A DNA stretch of 64,000 nucleotides, from the NCBI GenBank assembly GCA_910587205.1, contig CAJULZ010000003.1, positions 1 to 64,000 on the forward strand, given 5' to 3'. Positions 56,904 to 64,000 of the stretch are shown here, piece after piece (the stretch's first letter is position 1; each line of letters begins with the position of its first letter). The DNA comes from an uncultured Oscillospiraceae bacterium. GTDB taxonomy: Bacteria; Bacillota; Clostridia; Oscillospirales; Oscillospiraceae. The position numbers and the translations under genes are program-made. The notes under the pieces are model-generated. The model was not told the origin of the DNA. It saw nothing but the letters and a program-made list of their open reading frames with translations, and searched no databases.

Positions 56904-59900
56904 TCAACTATTTATTTGCCGCTTGGCCACTTTTTTTGCCTGCTTGGCTTCCAGCTTGGCCAGCTTCCGCTTGCTGGGCTTGAAGCCCCGGAAGATCACA
57001 TAGGCAAACCACAGGATCAGCAGGCCGAACACAATATCCACAGCCAGCAGCACCTTGTCGGTGAGCCGCATCCCGTCCTTGAACACACTGCCGGGCATGG
57101 CCCCGTTCATGGCGTTGGTGTTGGCAATGGTGTACAGGGTGCGGTGCAGCGCCTCCCGGGCGTAGTGGTAATGGGCGGGATTCTGGGCATCGAAGTCGAA
57201 CCGGGCGCTCTCCTTGGCGTAGGTCAGCTTCACGTCCGCCCCGGCCTCGATCATCTGATAGCCGTCCATGAACACGCCGGTGTTGGCGTTGTCCGTCATG
57301 ACGATGCCCTTGAACGCCCACTCATTGCGCAGAAGGCCGGTGATCAGGTTATAGTCGCCGCCGGTCCAGGTGGCCCCCACCCGGTTGAAAGCGGTCATCA
57401 CGCCCATGCTGGCCGGGAAGGCGCGCTTGGCGTTGCGCCAGCCGCCGTTGCCGTCGCCCTCCACATAGCTCAGCTCCACATCCCCCACCTTCATGCACAT
57501 CTCGAAGGGCTTCAGGTAGATCTCCCGGGCAGACTGCTCGTTGAGCCAGGTGGCCACGCTGAACTGGCCCGGCCGGTCGCCCCGATGGTTCTCCTGGTCG
57601 TTGAAGGCGAAGTGCTTGATGTAGGCGTACAGCCCCTTGGAAGCCGCGCCGTACACGGCGTTGGAGCCCACCGCGCCGGACAGGAAAGCGTCCTCGGAGT
57701 AGTACTCGCCGTTGCGCCCGGAGAAGGGGGTGCGGTGGATGTTCATGGAGGGGGCATACCACCCGTTGCAGCCGCCCAGCAGGGCCTCGTTTCCAATCAT
57801 CTCGCCAAACTGACGGGCCAGCTCCTGGTTCCAGGTCTGGGCCAAGGTCATGGAGTTGGGGAACATCTTGCCGGTGCCGCCGTAGATCAGGCCCGCGGCG
57901 GTGTCCGCGTCGATGGTGAAGGGCTTGTTCACGCTGTCGATGTACTCAATGCCATAGCCGGACAGGCCGATGGTGTTGTAGTAGTCCTCCTGGGTGAGCT
58001 GGTCCAGCATCTGATCCCACTTGGGGTCGTCGAAGTCCAGGCCCCGCATCTCGATGAGAGTGAGGCCGTTTTTCGCGCCGTACACTGGGGTATCGGTGAA
58101 GGAGGCCGGGTCCACGGGAGAGTTGGAGTCGAAGGCGTCCAGTTGGGCGATCAGCTCGGCGCCGGCGGTCTTTTTCCAGGTGTAGGCCACCCCGTCGCTG
58201 CCGTTGATCTCGCCGCCCCAGGTGCTGACGATATCGCTGGGCTCGCCATCATGGGCGGGGAAGGTGCCCGTCCAGTCGTTCCGGGTCAGGTAGGTAATCT
58301 CGCCCCGGGCATGGTCAAACAGGTTGGTCACGGGCGCGCCGGAGTAGGCGTCGGCAGCATAGGTGGTGCTATCCAGGGCGGATACGGTATAGGTCTCCAC
58401 GAAGGCGGCGTCCCCGTCCTCCGTCATGCCATCGGCGGTGGTAAAGCCCTTGGCGGCCAGCACGTTGTTGGCGGCGGCGTGGGCGTTGGCGGCGGCGGTG
58501 ATATAGTAATCCCCGGCATCCAGGATATATGTCTTGGCGTTCGTGGAGTCGTAGGCCTTGAGCTGCTCCTTATCAAACGTGACGCTCACCGTCTCGGACG
58601 CCCCGGGGTCCAGCTCACCAGTCTTGGCGTAACCCGCCAGCATGACGGCGGGCTTCTCCACACCGTGCTGTTTGTCGTAGTCGGTGTACGGGGACTGGAC
58701 ATAGACCTCCACCACGTCCTTACCCGCCGCATTGCCGGTGTTGGTCACATCCACGGTAACGGTGCAGGTGTCGCCGGACCAGCTGGCCTTGAAGTTCGAC
58801 CAATCGAAAGTGGTATAGGACAGGCCATGGCCGAAGGGGTAGACCACCTCGGCGGCGTAGTCGAAGTCCCCGGTGTTCCCGGCGCCCATCACCACGTCCT
58901 CGTACCGGGTCTCGTAGTATTTGTAGCCCACGTAGATGCCCTCGGCGTAGGACACGTAGTTATACTTGGTGGGGGTCCCGCCCTCGTCAAAGTAGAGGTA
59001 GTCGCCAAAGTTCTGGGCGGCGGGGCTCTCCAGCGCATCGGCGGCAAAGGTGTCCACCGTCCGCCCTGAGGGGTTGATGGCGCCGGTAAGGATGCCGGGC
59101 AGGGCCTGGAGGCCGTCGGGCGCGCCAATGACCGCCTTGATGCTGGGGTAGTCCGCCAGCCAGTCCAGCTCCAAGGCGGCGTTGGAGTTGAGCACCACCA
59201 CCACGGTGTCAAAGTTTTCATCCAGGTACTTCAAAATCTCCCGCTCGGTGGAGTCGGGTTCCAGATAGGTGCGAGCCTTGTCCTCAGCAGAATCCGCGTG
59301 GCTGTACATGCTGCGGGGCATATCCCGGCCCTCCCCGGCTACCCGCTTGAGGAAGTAGACAGGCACGGTGCCCTTCAGGCTGTCCAGCACGCCGTCCGCA
59401 CCCTGCATGACAGACAGGGGGCACTCGTTAATGCGGAAATCCTCCGCGTCGCCAAAGCTGATGGAACCGGAGGCCAGGCCGTACCCCTTGCCGCCGCCGT
59501 TGACGTAGAAGTCCCACAGGGTCTTGTTCAAACCCACCCCGGCGTTTTGGAACAGGGCGTCCAGCTTGACGCCGCCGCCCAGCATACCGCCTCCGGCGCT
59601 GACAGTGGTGGCGTTGACGCTCACCAGGCTGACGGTGGCGTCCGCAGCCAGGGGCAGGGCGTTATCCCGGTTTTCCAGCAGCACCACACCCTCGGCGGCA
59701 ATCCGGTTTGCCAGATCGTCCTCCGCCGCGTCGATGGTATCCCGGGTGTAATCCGGTTTGTTGTATTGCAGATCCAACCCGTCCGTCTTGGCTCTGGAGT
59801 TGTCGATCCTGCGGTCGAAGCCGCCCAGGATGCTGTTCCCCATCCGGTCAAAGGACGGCACCAGGGTGTTCACCCCGATGATCCCCGCCAGCAGCACCAC

Positions 59901-59975
59901 GATGAGCACTCCGCACACCGCAGTGCGCAGCACTCGCCGCACCATTTGGCCGGCGGTACGTTTTTGCTTTTCCAT
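56904..59975 (-). CDS. membrane-anchored family 3 glycoside hydrolase with swapped domain order
   Basis: 1023 aa from ATG 59975 (GGGAGGAC 8 nt upstream). N-terminal helix (VCGVLIVVLLAGIIGVNTLV) and C-terminal helix (LLAVDIVFGLLILWFAYVIF). The GH3 alpha/beta sandwich domain comes first (DLANRIAAEGVVLLENRDNALPL, about 75-400), then a fibronectin III-like domain (VTVDVTNTGNAAGKDVVEVYVQ, DPGASETVSVTF), then the TIM-barrel (KHFAFNDQENHRGDRP, GIVMTDNANTGVF with the nucleophile Asp). Normal GH3 enzymes have the barrel first. Likely a surface beta-glucosidase; the substrate cannot be read. The adjoining two-component system probably regulates it. Confidence 0.88.
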   Translation of the reverse strand: MEKQKRTAGQMVRRVLRTAVCGVLIVVLLAGIIGVNTLVPSFDRMGNSILGGFDRRIDNSRAKTDGLDLQYNKPDYTRDTIDAAEDDLANRIAAEGVVLLENRDNALPLAADATVSLVSVNATTVSAGGGMLGGGVKLDALFQNAGVGLNKTLWDFYVNGGGKGYGLASGSISFGDAEDFRINECPLSVMQGADGVLDSLKGTVPVYFLKRVAGEGRDMPRSMYSHADSAEDKARTYLEPDSTEREILKYLDENFDTVVVVLNSNAALELDWLADYPSIKAVIGAPDGLQALPGILTGAINPSGRTVDTFAADALESPAAQNFGDYLYFDEGGTPTKYNYVSYAEGIYVGYKYYETRYEDVVMGAGNTGDFDYAAEVVYPFGHGLSYTTFDWSNFKASWSGDTCTVTVDVTNTGNAAGKDVVEVYVQSPYTDYDKQHGVEKPAVMLAGYAKTGELDPGASETVSVTFDKEQLKAYDSTNAKTYILDAGDYYITAAANAHAAANNVLAAKGFTTADGMTEDGDAAFVETYTVSALDSTTYAADAYSGAPVTNLFDHARGEITYLTRNDWTGTFPAHDGEPSDIVSTWGGEINGSDGVAYTWKKTAGAELIAQLDAFDSNSPVDPASFTDTPVYGAKNGLTLIEMRGLDFDDPKWDQMLDQLTQEDYYNTIGLSGYGIEYIDSVNKPFTIDADTAAGLIYGGTGKMFPNSMTLAQTWNQELARQFGEMIGNEALLGGCNGWYAPSMNIHRTPFSGRNGEYYSEDAFLSGAVGSNAVYGAASKGLYAYIKHFAFNDQENHRGDRPGQFSVATWLNEQSAREIYLKPFEMCMKVGDVELSYVEGDGNGGWRNAKRAFPASMGVMTAFNRVGATWTGGDYNLITGLLRNEWAFKGIVMTDNANTGVFMDGYQMIEAGADVKLTYAKESARFDFDAQNPAHYHYAREALHRTLYTIANTNAMNGAMPGSVFKDGMRLTDKVLLAVDIVFGLLILWFAYVIFRGFKPSKRKLAKLEAKQAKKVAKRQINS

Positions 59976-60035
59976 GTCATGTCCTCCCTTATCATTTTTG
60001 CCGTTCGCCTGTCCGGCTTGCTGCTTGGGAGTATA

Positions 60036-60067
60036 GCAGAACCGCCCCCAGATGGGAGCGGTTCTGC
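60036..60067 (-). terminator. hairpin after the histidine kinase gene
   Basis: GCAGAACCGC pairs with GCGGTTCTGC across a 12-nt loop that itself contains CCCA/TGGG. It lies 10 nt after the kinase stop codon and upstream of GH3, with no T run, so it may weaken rather than stop read-through. Confidence 0.5.
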
Positions 60068-60076
60068 CGTGAGCTG

Positions 60077-61408
60077 TCAGTTTTCTGCCGCAGGCTGCTG
60101 TTCGCACAAAGGGAAGGAGAGCCGCAGCATAAACAGCCCCCCGTCTGTCTCCAGGTTGAGGAAACCGTGGTACTTCTTCGCCACGTCCCGGATGCTTTTC
60201 AGGCCGAAGCCGTGGTTCTGCCTGTCCTCCTTCCGGGTGAGGGGCAGCCCGTCCCGCACCTCCAGCGCCCCGGCGTAGGGGTTTTCGATCTGGAGGAACA
60301 CCAGCCCCGCCTTCTCCTGCACCCGCAGGCGGATGAGCCGCTCGGTCGGGGGCAGGGACAGCACCGCCTCCACGGCGTTGTCCAGGGCGTTCCCCACCAG
60401 GGTATACAGGTCCACCGGGTCCAGGAAGTCCAGCCGCTTCCCGTCGACGATGCAGGACAAGGCGATGTCGTGCCGGGCGCAGATGAGGCTCTTTTCGGTG
60501 AGCACCGTGTCCAAGATCTCATTGCCCGTCTCCAACGCCGCGTCGTAGATCATCACGGCGGACTGGAGGGAGTCGATGACCTCCTCCCGCCGCCCCGGGT
60601 CGTGGATGTGCTTGAGGGCCGCCACCTGGTGCTTCAGGTCGTGGCACTTGCGGTTGATGATCTCGATACTTTCCCGGGACATCTCGTACTGGGTTTTGTG
60701 AAGGGACCACATTTGCCGCTGGAGAGCCAGCTCCGACTCAGATTTGATCTGCTTTTGCAGTTGGAGCTGCCCAAACAGAACTGCCCCGCAGCAGAAACAG
60801 GCGTAGATGGCATGGGCGGTCTCAAAGTGGTATTCGCTGGCCAAGCTGCTCATGCCCACCACCACCGCCAGGGTGACCAGGGTAAGCGTCAGGGAATCCT
60901 GGGCAGTTGCGGTCAAGCTGCCGTTCTGGATCATTTTTTTGGCAAATACCTGGTAGACCGCGATGTATACCCCGGCGTGGATCAGGTAGTACCCCCACGC
61001 CCCCGCTTCCGCAAATCCGTTAGGCAGACACAGCCCGCACAAAATTCGGATGCAGTAGGCCATGTGCTCCATCAGGTAGGCGCAGGCCCCGCAATAGACG
61101 GCCTCCTTTAGGCGCACCGCATGGACGCACCACACGGACAGCACCCCGATGAAAAAAACCATGCTGCACCCAAACATAGTGCCCATGACATGCTGTTCTG
61201 GGTTCGGAGCATCCTGAGATGCGGTTCCCTGAAAAACCGCCGCGGCCATCATTAGTGCCGCCCAACCCAGCATACACAGCAAAAGCGGGAACAAAAACCT
61301 GTTTCGGTGTTTCAGCGGATGACTGAATACCAACGCCGCGGAAAGCATCTCCAGGGGGAAGTAAAGCAGGCTGAACGCCTGGAGAACCGATTCTATGCCC
61401 CCCTTCAT
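60077..61408 (-). CDS. GHKL-type sensor histidine kinase (AgrC-like)
   Basis: 443 aa. Six to seven membrane helices in residues 1-210, a coiled-coil linker, the phospho-acceptor region NRKCHDLKHQVAALKHI, N box GNALDNAVEAVL and G box HGFGLKSIRDVAKKYHGFL. Overlaps the response-regulator stop in ATGA. AgrC-like kinases often sense peptides; no peptide precursor or AgrB gene was seen here, so the signal is open. Confidence 0.9.
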   Translation of the reverse strand: MKGGIESVLQAFSLLYFPLEMLSAALVFSHPLKHRNRFLFPLLLCMLGWAALMMAAAVFQGTASQDAPNPEQHVMGTMFGCSMVFFIGVLSVWCVHAVRLKEAVYCGACAYLMEHMAYCIRILCGLCLPNGFAEAGAWGYYLIHAGVYIAVYQVFAKKMIQNGSLTATAQDSLTLTLVTLAVVVGMSSLASEYHFETAHAIYACFCCGAVLFGQLQLQKQIKSESELALQRQMWSLHKTQYEMSRESIEIINRKCHDLKHQVAALKHIHDPGRREEVIDSLQSAVMIYDAALETGNEILDTVLTEKSLICARHDIALSCIVDGKRLDFLDPVDLYTLVGNALDNAVEAVLSLPPTERLIRLRVQEKAGLVFLQIENPYAGALEVRDGLPLTRKEDRQNHGFGLKSIRDVAKKYHGFLNLETDGGLFMLRLSFPLCEQQPAAEN

Positions 61409-62112
61409 AGCTCCGCCCCCAGACAATCGGACAGCTCCCGCAGGAACTGCTTTTTCCTCGGCCTGCTGATGGGCAGGGTATATTTCCCCACCCGCACGGC
61501 ATCCTTCTCCACCCCGGTCACGCGGCGCAGGTTTACCAGGTAGCAGCGGTTGCAGCGGGAAAAACCCTGTCCCTCCACCATCCGCTCCATCTCCTGGAGA
61601 GTACAGCGCATGAGGTAGTGCTGCTTTGCGGTAACCACGCTGAGGTCGTGATCCACGACCTCAGCGTAGAGGATATCCTCTACGGCCACCCGGATCTTCT
61701 GCTCCGCCAGGGGCAGCACTACGAAAGCGCTCGGCTTTCGAAACAGCCGGGACATAAGTTTGTCCATCCGCCCCCGGAAGCGGTCGTACTCCAGGGGTTT
61801 GAGGATGAAGTCGCTGGCATCCACCTCATAGCCCTGGATCGCATACCGGGCCAGGTTGGTGATGAACACCAGGGTCACGTCCGGATCCTGCCGCCGGATG
61901 CGGCGGGCGGTCTCCATACCGTCCATGTGGGCCATCTGAATGTCCAGAAAAAGGATATCCCACTCCGGGACATACTGCTCCACCAACTCCAGCCCGTCCT
62001 GGAACCAGGTAACAGAGGTTTCTATTCTGTGCTCATCGGCATAGCGTTGGATGAACTCCTGGAGTCTTTCGGCACAGGGTCGCTCGTCCTCTGCGATGGC
62101 AATGTGAATCAT
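61405..62112 (-). CDS. LytTR-family response regulator (AgrA-like)
   Basis: 235 aa from ATG 62112 (GGAGGAAAG upstream). Receiver domain with acidic pocket (IAIAEDERPCAERL), phospho-Asp in ILFLDIQMAHMDGMETA and Lys in FILKPLEYDRF; C-terminal LytTR DNA-binding domain (ILYAEVVDHDLSVVTAKQHYLMRCTLQEMER, FSRCNRCYLVNLRRV). Partner of the kinase downstream; the GH3 gene is a likely target because it lies next on the same strand. Confidence 0.92.
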   Translation of the reverse strand: MIHIAIAEDERPCAERLQEFIQRYADEHRIETSVTWFQDGLELVEQYVPEWDILFLDIQMAHMDGMETARRIRRQDPDVTLVFITNLARYAIQGYEVDASDFILKPLEYDRFRGRMDKLMSRLFRKPSAFVVLPLAEQKIRVAVEDILYAEVVDHDLSVVTAKQHYLMRCTLQEMERMVEGQGFSRCNRCYLVNLRRVTGVEKDAVRVGKYTLPISRPRKKQFLRELSDCLGAEL

Positions 62113-62526
62113 ACAACTTTCCTCCGCCCCTTCATTTTTTGCCATACCGTTCTCGCAGGCTTTTCCGCCCTCTTTGCTCCCGCCTGCGCTGGTGATTGCA
62201 GATTTTCAGTGCGTCGCCCTCATCCTCCGCCAAGTTCCGTTTGACTATCCAGATCCACCAGGTTCTGTGCCCGCCGTTTGAGCAGCATTTTCACCTAATT
62301 GCAACCAAATCATATCATTGTAACCCCGGCTTGTAAAGAACTTTTCAGCTCTGTGCGCCCGAAAACCTGGCGCGAGTCGTGCGAATGAAAAAATCCGTTC
62401 CCGGACAGCTGGGCGGGCTGACCGGGGACGGATAAGAAAGAGAAAAGAGCGGTAAATGCGCTCTAATTCAAGCGCACTTGCCCTCTTTTGCTTGGTATCC
62501 AAATTCTCAATTTTTCGCTTAAAAGT
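62113..62526. other. gene-free boundary between the regulator and the second mobile element
   Basis: About 410 bases without a supported gene. It contains several A/T-rich patches and a minus-strand frame (62245-62502) continuing past the recombinase stop, but no ribosome site. One junction of the serine-recombinase element probably lies here; no repeat marks it in the window. Confidence 0.4.
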
Positions 62527-64000
62527 TCAAACCACAAAGCCTTGGCTTTGTGGTTTGTTTGGTGGCCCACTATCCACCAAATCCGAACCGTTCACATCAT
62601 CAAGGGCAATCGTCTTTGCTCCATCTTTATAATTGAAGGTCAGCACGATTTTATCATCGTACACGAACACGGCATTGACAAAGCAATCAATCAGCCGTTG
62701 CCGCTGGGTTTCGTCGCTAATGTCGGTCTTTCTGTACTGCTCAATGAAAAAGGCGATTTGCTCACGGGAAAGAACGGGGTTTTTAATCTGCTCCATCAAA
62801 ATATGCTGTTCAAGCTGGTTTTTCTGCTCCTCCAACTCTGCAAGCCGCTGTTTCGTGGAAGGGGTAATAATGCCCATCTGGATGGCGTTCAGCATATTTT
62901 CAATACCCTTTTCCGCTTCGCCTAACTGCTTACGTAAAAGTCGGAGGTCAAAACTTTCCTGTCCTTGCATTTTCAAAAGAGTGTCCGTGATTCGCTCCAT
63001 CAAAGGCCCGTTCATCACAACGCCCATGGTCTGCTCTACCACAAGATTTTCAATCCATTCTTTCTTGACCGCCTTTTTGTCACAGCCCTTTTTCCGCTTC
63101 GCGTGACCGCATTTATAATAATAGTGCGCTTTCCCGGTGTGGCTCGTGCCGCTGTCCCCTACCATCATCTGACCGCACTTGCCGCAAAACAGTTTCGTAG
63201 TCAGCAAAAATTTATCGTCAGCTTTCGCCGCCGCTGGCGCTCTCTTGTTCTTCTCGCGCCGCATTTGCACCCGGTCAAAAAGCTCCTGGGGGACAATGGC
63301 GGGAACTCCATCAGGAATAACCGTATCACTGTAATGAAATTCACCGATGTAAGCCCGGTTTTGCAAAAGCTTGTTGAAGCTGGAATATTTGAACTCTTTG
63401 CCTTTGCGGGTCTTAATCCCGCGCCCGTTCAAGTCCTCTATAATCTCCCCCAGGGTTTCCCCCTCGGCGTATCGCTTGAAAATTTCCAGCACCACGGGGG
63501 CGGTTGCCGGGTCAATCTGTAAATGGTGGTCAACCAGGAAATACCCAAACGGGGGAGGCCCGCCGTTGTTGTGGCATTTCAAAGCGTTGTCCTTCTGCCC
63601 CCGGCGTATCTTCTCGGCTAACTCGGCGCTGTAATATTCTGCCATACCTTCAAGCATAGATTCCAAAATAATGCCCTCTGGCCCCTCGGTGATATGCTCG
63701 GTGGCGGACACCACCCGGACACCATTCTTTTTCAAGATGTTCTTATAATGGGCGCTGTCGTAGCGGTTCCGGGCGAACCTGTCCAGCTTCCAGACAAGAA
63801 CCGTATCAAACAGGTGCTTGCCGCTGTCCCTTATCATCCGTTGGAAGTCAAGCCGCTTGTCCGTGTCTTTGGAAGCGGACAAGGCCCGGTCAATGTAGCT
63901 GTCAAGGATTCGGATTCCGTTCTTGTCGGCATACTCCCGGCACTCTCTGATTTGGCCCTCTATGGATTCCTCGCGCTGGCGGTCTGACGAGAACCGGGCA
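62527..64000 (-). CDS. large serine recombinase (5' end outside window)
   Basis: At least 490 codons; the frame is open to the window edge. The catalytic N-terminus is partly visible (ARFSSDRQREESIEGQIRECREYADKNGI with the active Ser), then LVWKLDRFARN, the recombinase domain (GYFLVDHHLQIDPATAPVVLEIFKRYAEG), a zinc ribbon (FCGKCGQMMVGD...YYKCGHAKRKKGC) and a coiled-coil (about 62840-62960). Typical of integrases of Tn4451-like or phage elements. It points away from the window, so its element extends to the right. A perfect 13-bp hairpin (62529-62556) covers its last codons. Confidence 0.92.
   Translation of the reverse strand, partial: ARFSSDRQREESIEGQIRECREYADKNGIRILDSYIDRALSASKDTDKRLDFQRMIRDSGKHLFDTVLVWKLDRFARNRYDSAHYKNILKKNGVRVVSATEHITEGPEGIILESMLEGMAEYYSAELAEKIRRGQKDNALKCHNNGGPPPFGYFLVDHHLQIDPATAPVVLEIFKRYAEGETLGEIIEDLNGRGIKTRKGKEFKYSSFNKLLQNRAYIGEFHYSDTVIPDGVPAIVPQELFDRVQMRREKNKRAPAAAKADDKFLLTTKLFCGKCGQMMVGDSGTSHTGKAHYYYKCGHAKRKKGCDKKAVKKEWIENLVVEQTMGVVMNGPLMERITDTLLKMQGQESFDLRLLRKQLGEAEKGIENMLNAIQMGIITPSTKQRLAELEEQKNQLEQHILMEQIKNPVLSREQIAFFIEQYRKTDISDETQRQRLIDCFVNAVFVYDDKIVLTFNYKDGAKTIALDDVNGSDLVDSGPPNKPQSQGFVV
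62529..62556 (-). terminator. hairpin overlapping the recombinase stop
   Basis: AAACCACAAAGCC pairs perfectly with GGCTTTGTGGTTT around a 2-nt loop; on the minus strand ACTTTTAAG follows. It includes the stop codon and is likely the terminator of the recombinase gene. Confidence 0.55.

Noticed and set aside
62245..62502. 85-codon minus-strand frame beside the recombinase
   Set aside because: TTG start without a ribosome site, Arg-rich composition, no recognisable fold; it merely continues past the recombinase stop codon.
1..64000. CRISPR arrays, tRNA or rRNA genes
   Set aside because: No regularly spaced repeats and no tRNA T-loop or rRNA signature were seen on either strand.

Overview
The window is a high-GC Gram-positive chromosome segment. 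Gene content suggests an anaerobic gut Firmicute of the Oscillospiraceae type (Flavonifractor/Intestinimonas/Lawsonibacter-like): lysine-to-butyrate enzymes, a TRAP importer, anaerobic sulfite reductase, S-layer-domain protein, AGGAGG-type ribosome sites and sigma-A promoters with 17-bp spacers. The genus is inferred, not shown. No tRNA, rRNA or CRISPR array was found.

Layout. (1) 1-6610 is the right part of an integrated element: PcfJ/PcfK-like genes, small phage-type genes, an excisionase-like protein, an antirepressor, a Cro/CI-like switch and a tyrosine integrase. It abuts the displaced last codons of rpsI (6666-6719), so the element sits in the 3' end of the S9 gene. (2) 6924-15327 is a lysine-fermentation module: kdd, kce and TRAP genes behind one sigma-54 promoter, kal behind a second, and between them a sigma-54 activator fused to a Kdd-like dehydrogenase domain. 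(3) 15344-22930 holds a secreted RCC1/SLH protein and a small type IV pilus-like operon ending in a PilT-type ATPase. (4) 22974-26984 is a heterodimeric ABC exporter behind a leader peptide and attenuator. (5) 27015-27869 is a ZIP metal transporter. (6) 27991-37551 is a one-strand cluster of six genes: a membrane protein, a vWA lipoprotein, a tubulin-like GTPase (frameshifted) and three unrecognised proteins. (7) 37641-43605 holds a B3/B4-domain protein, a DUF2804 protein, a frameshifted MFS carrier and a MarR-MATE pair.

(8) 43626-56444 is a long leftward series: LarA-like racemase, LysR regulator, two-subunit UxaA/SuyAB-type lyase, SLC13 anion carrier, AsrABC, siroheme synthesis (CysG-N, CobA-HemD) and an iron/cobalamin-type ABC importer. 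Read together it looks like a route for a sulfonated hydroxy acid such as sulfolactate: import, racemisation, release of sulfite, and reduction of sulfite to sulfide by a siroheme enzyme made from the same gene set. The substrate is inferred. (9) 56904-62112 is a membrane-anchored, domain-swapped GH3 enzyme with a GHKL/LytTR two-component system. (10) 62527-64000 is the start of a second mobile element with a serine recombinase that runs off the window.

The strongest candidates for undescribed biology are the tubulin-like/vWA cluster, the dehydrogenase-sigma-54 activator with its two matching promoters, and the LarA-SuyAB-Asr set. Two single-base frameshifts (about 32680 and 40790) and a non-ATG start for kce (ACG at 10903) could be real or could be sequence errors.
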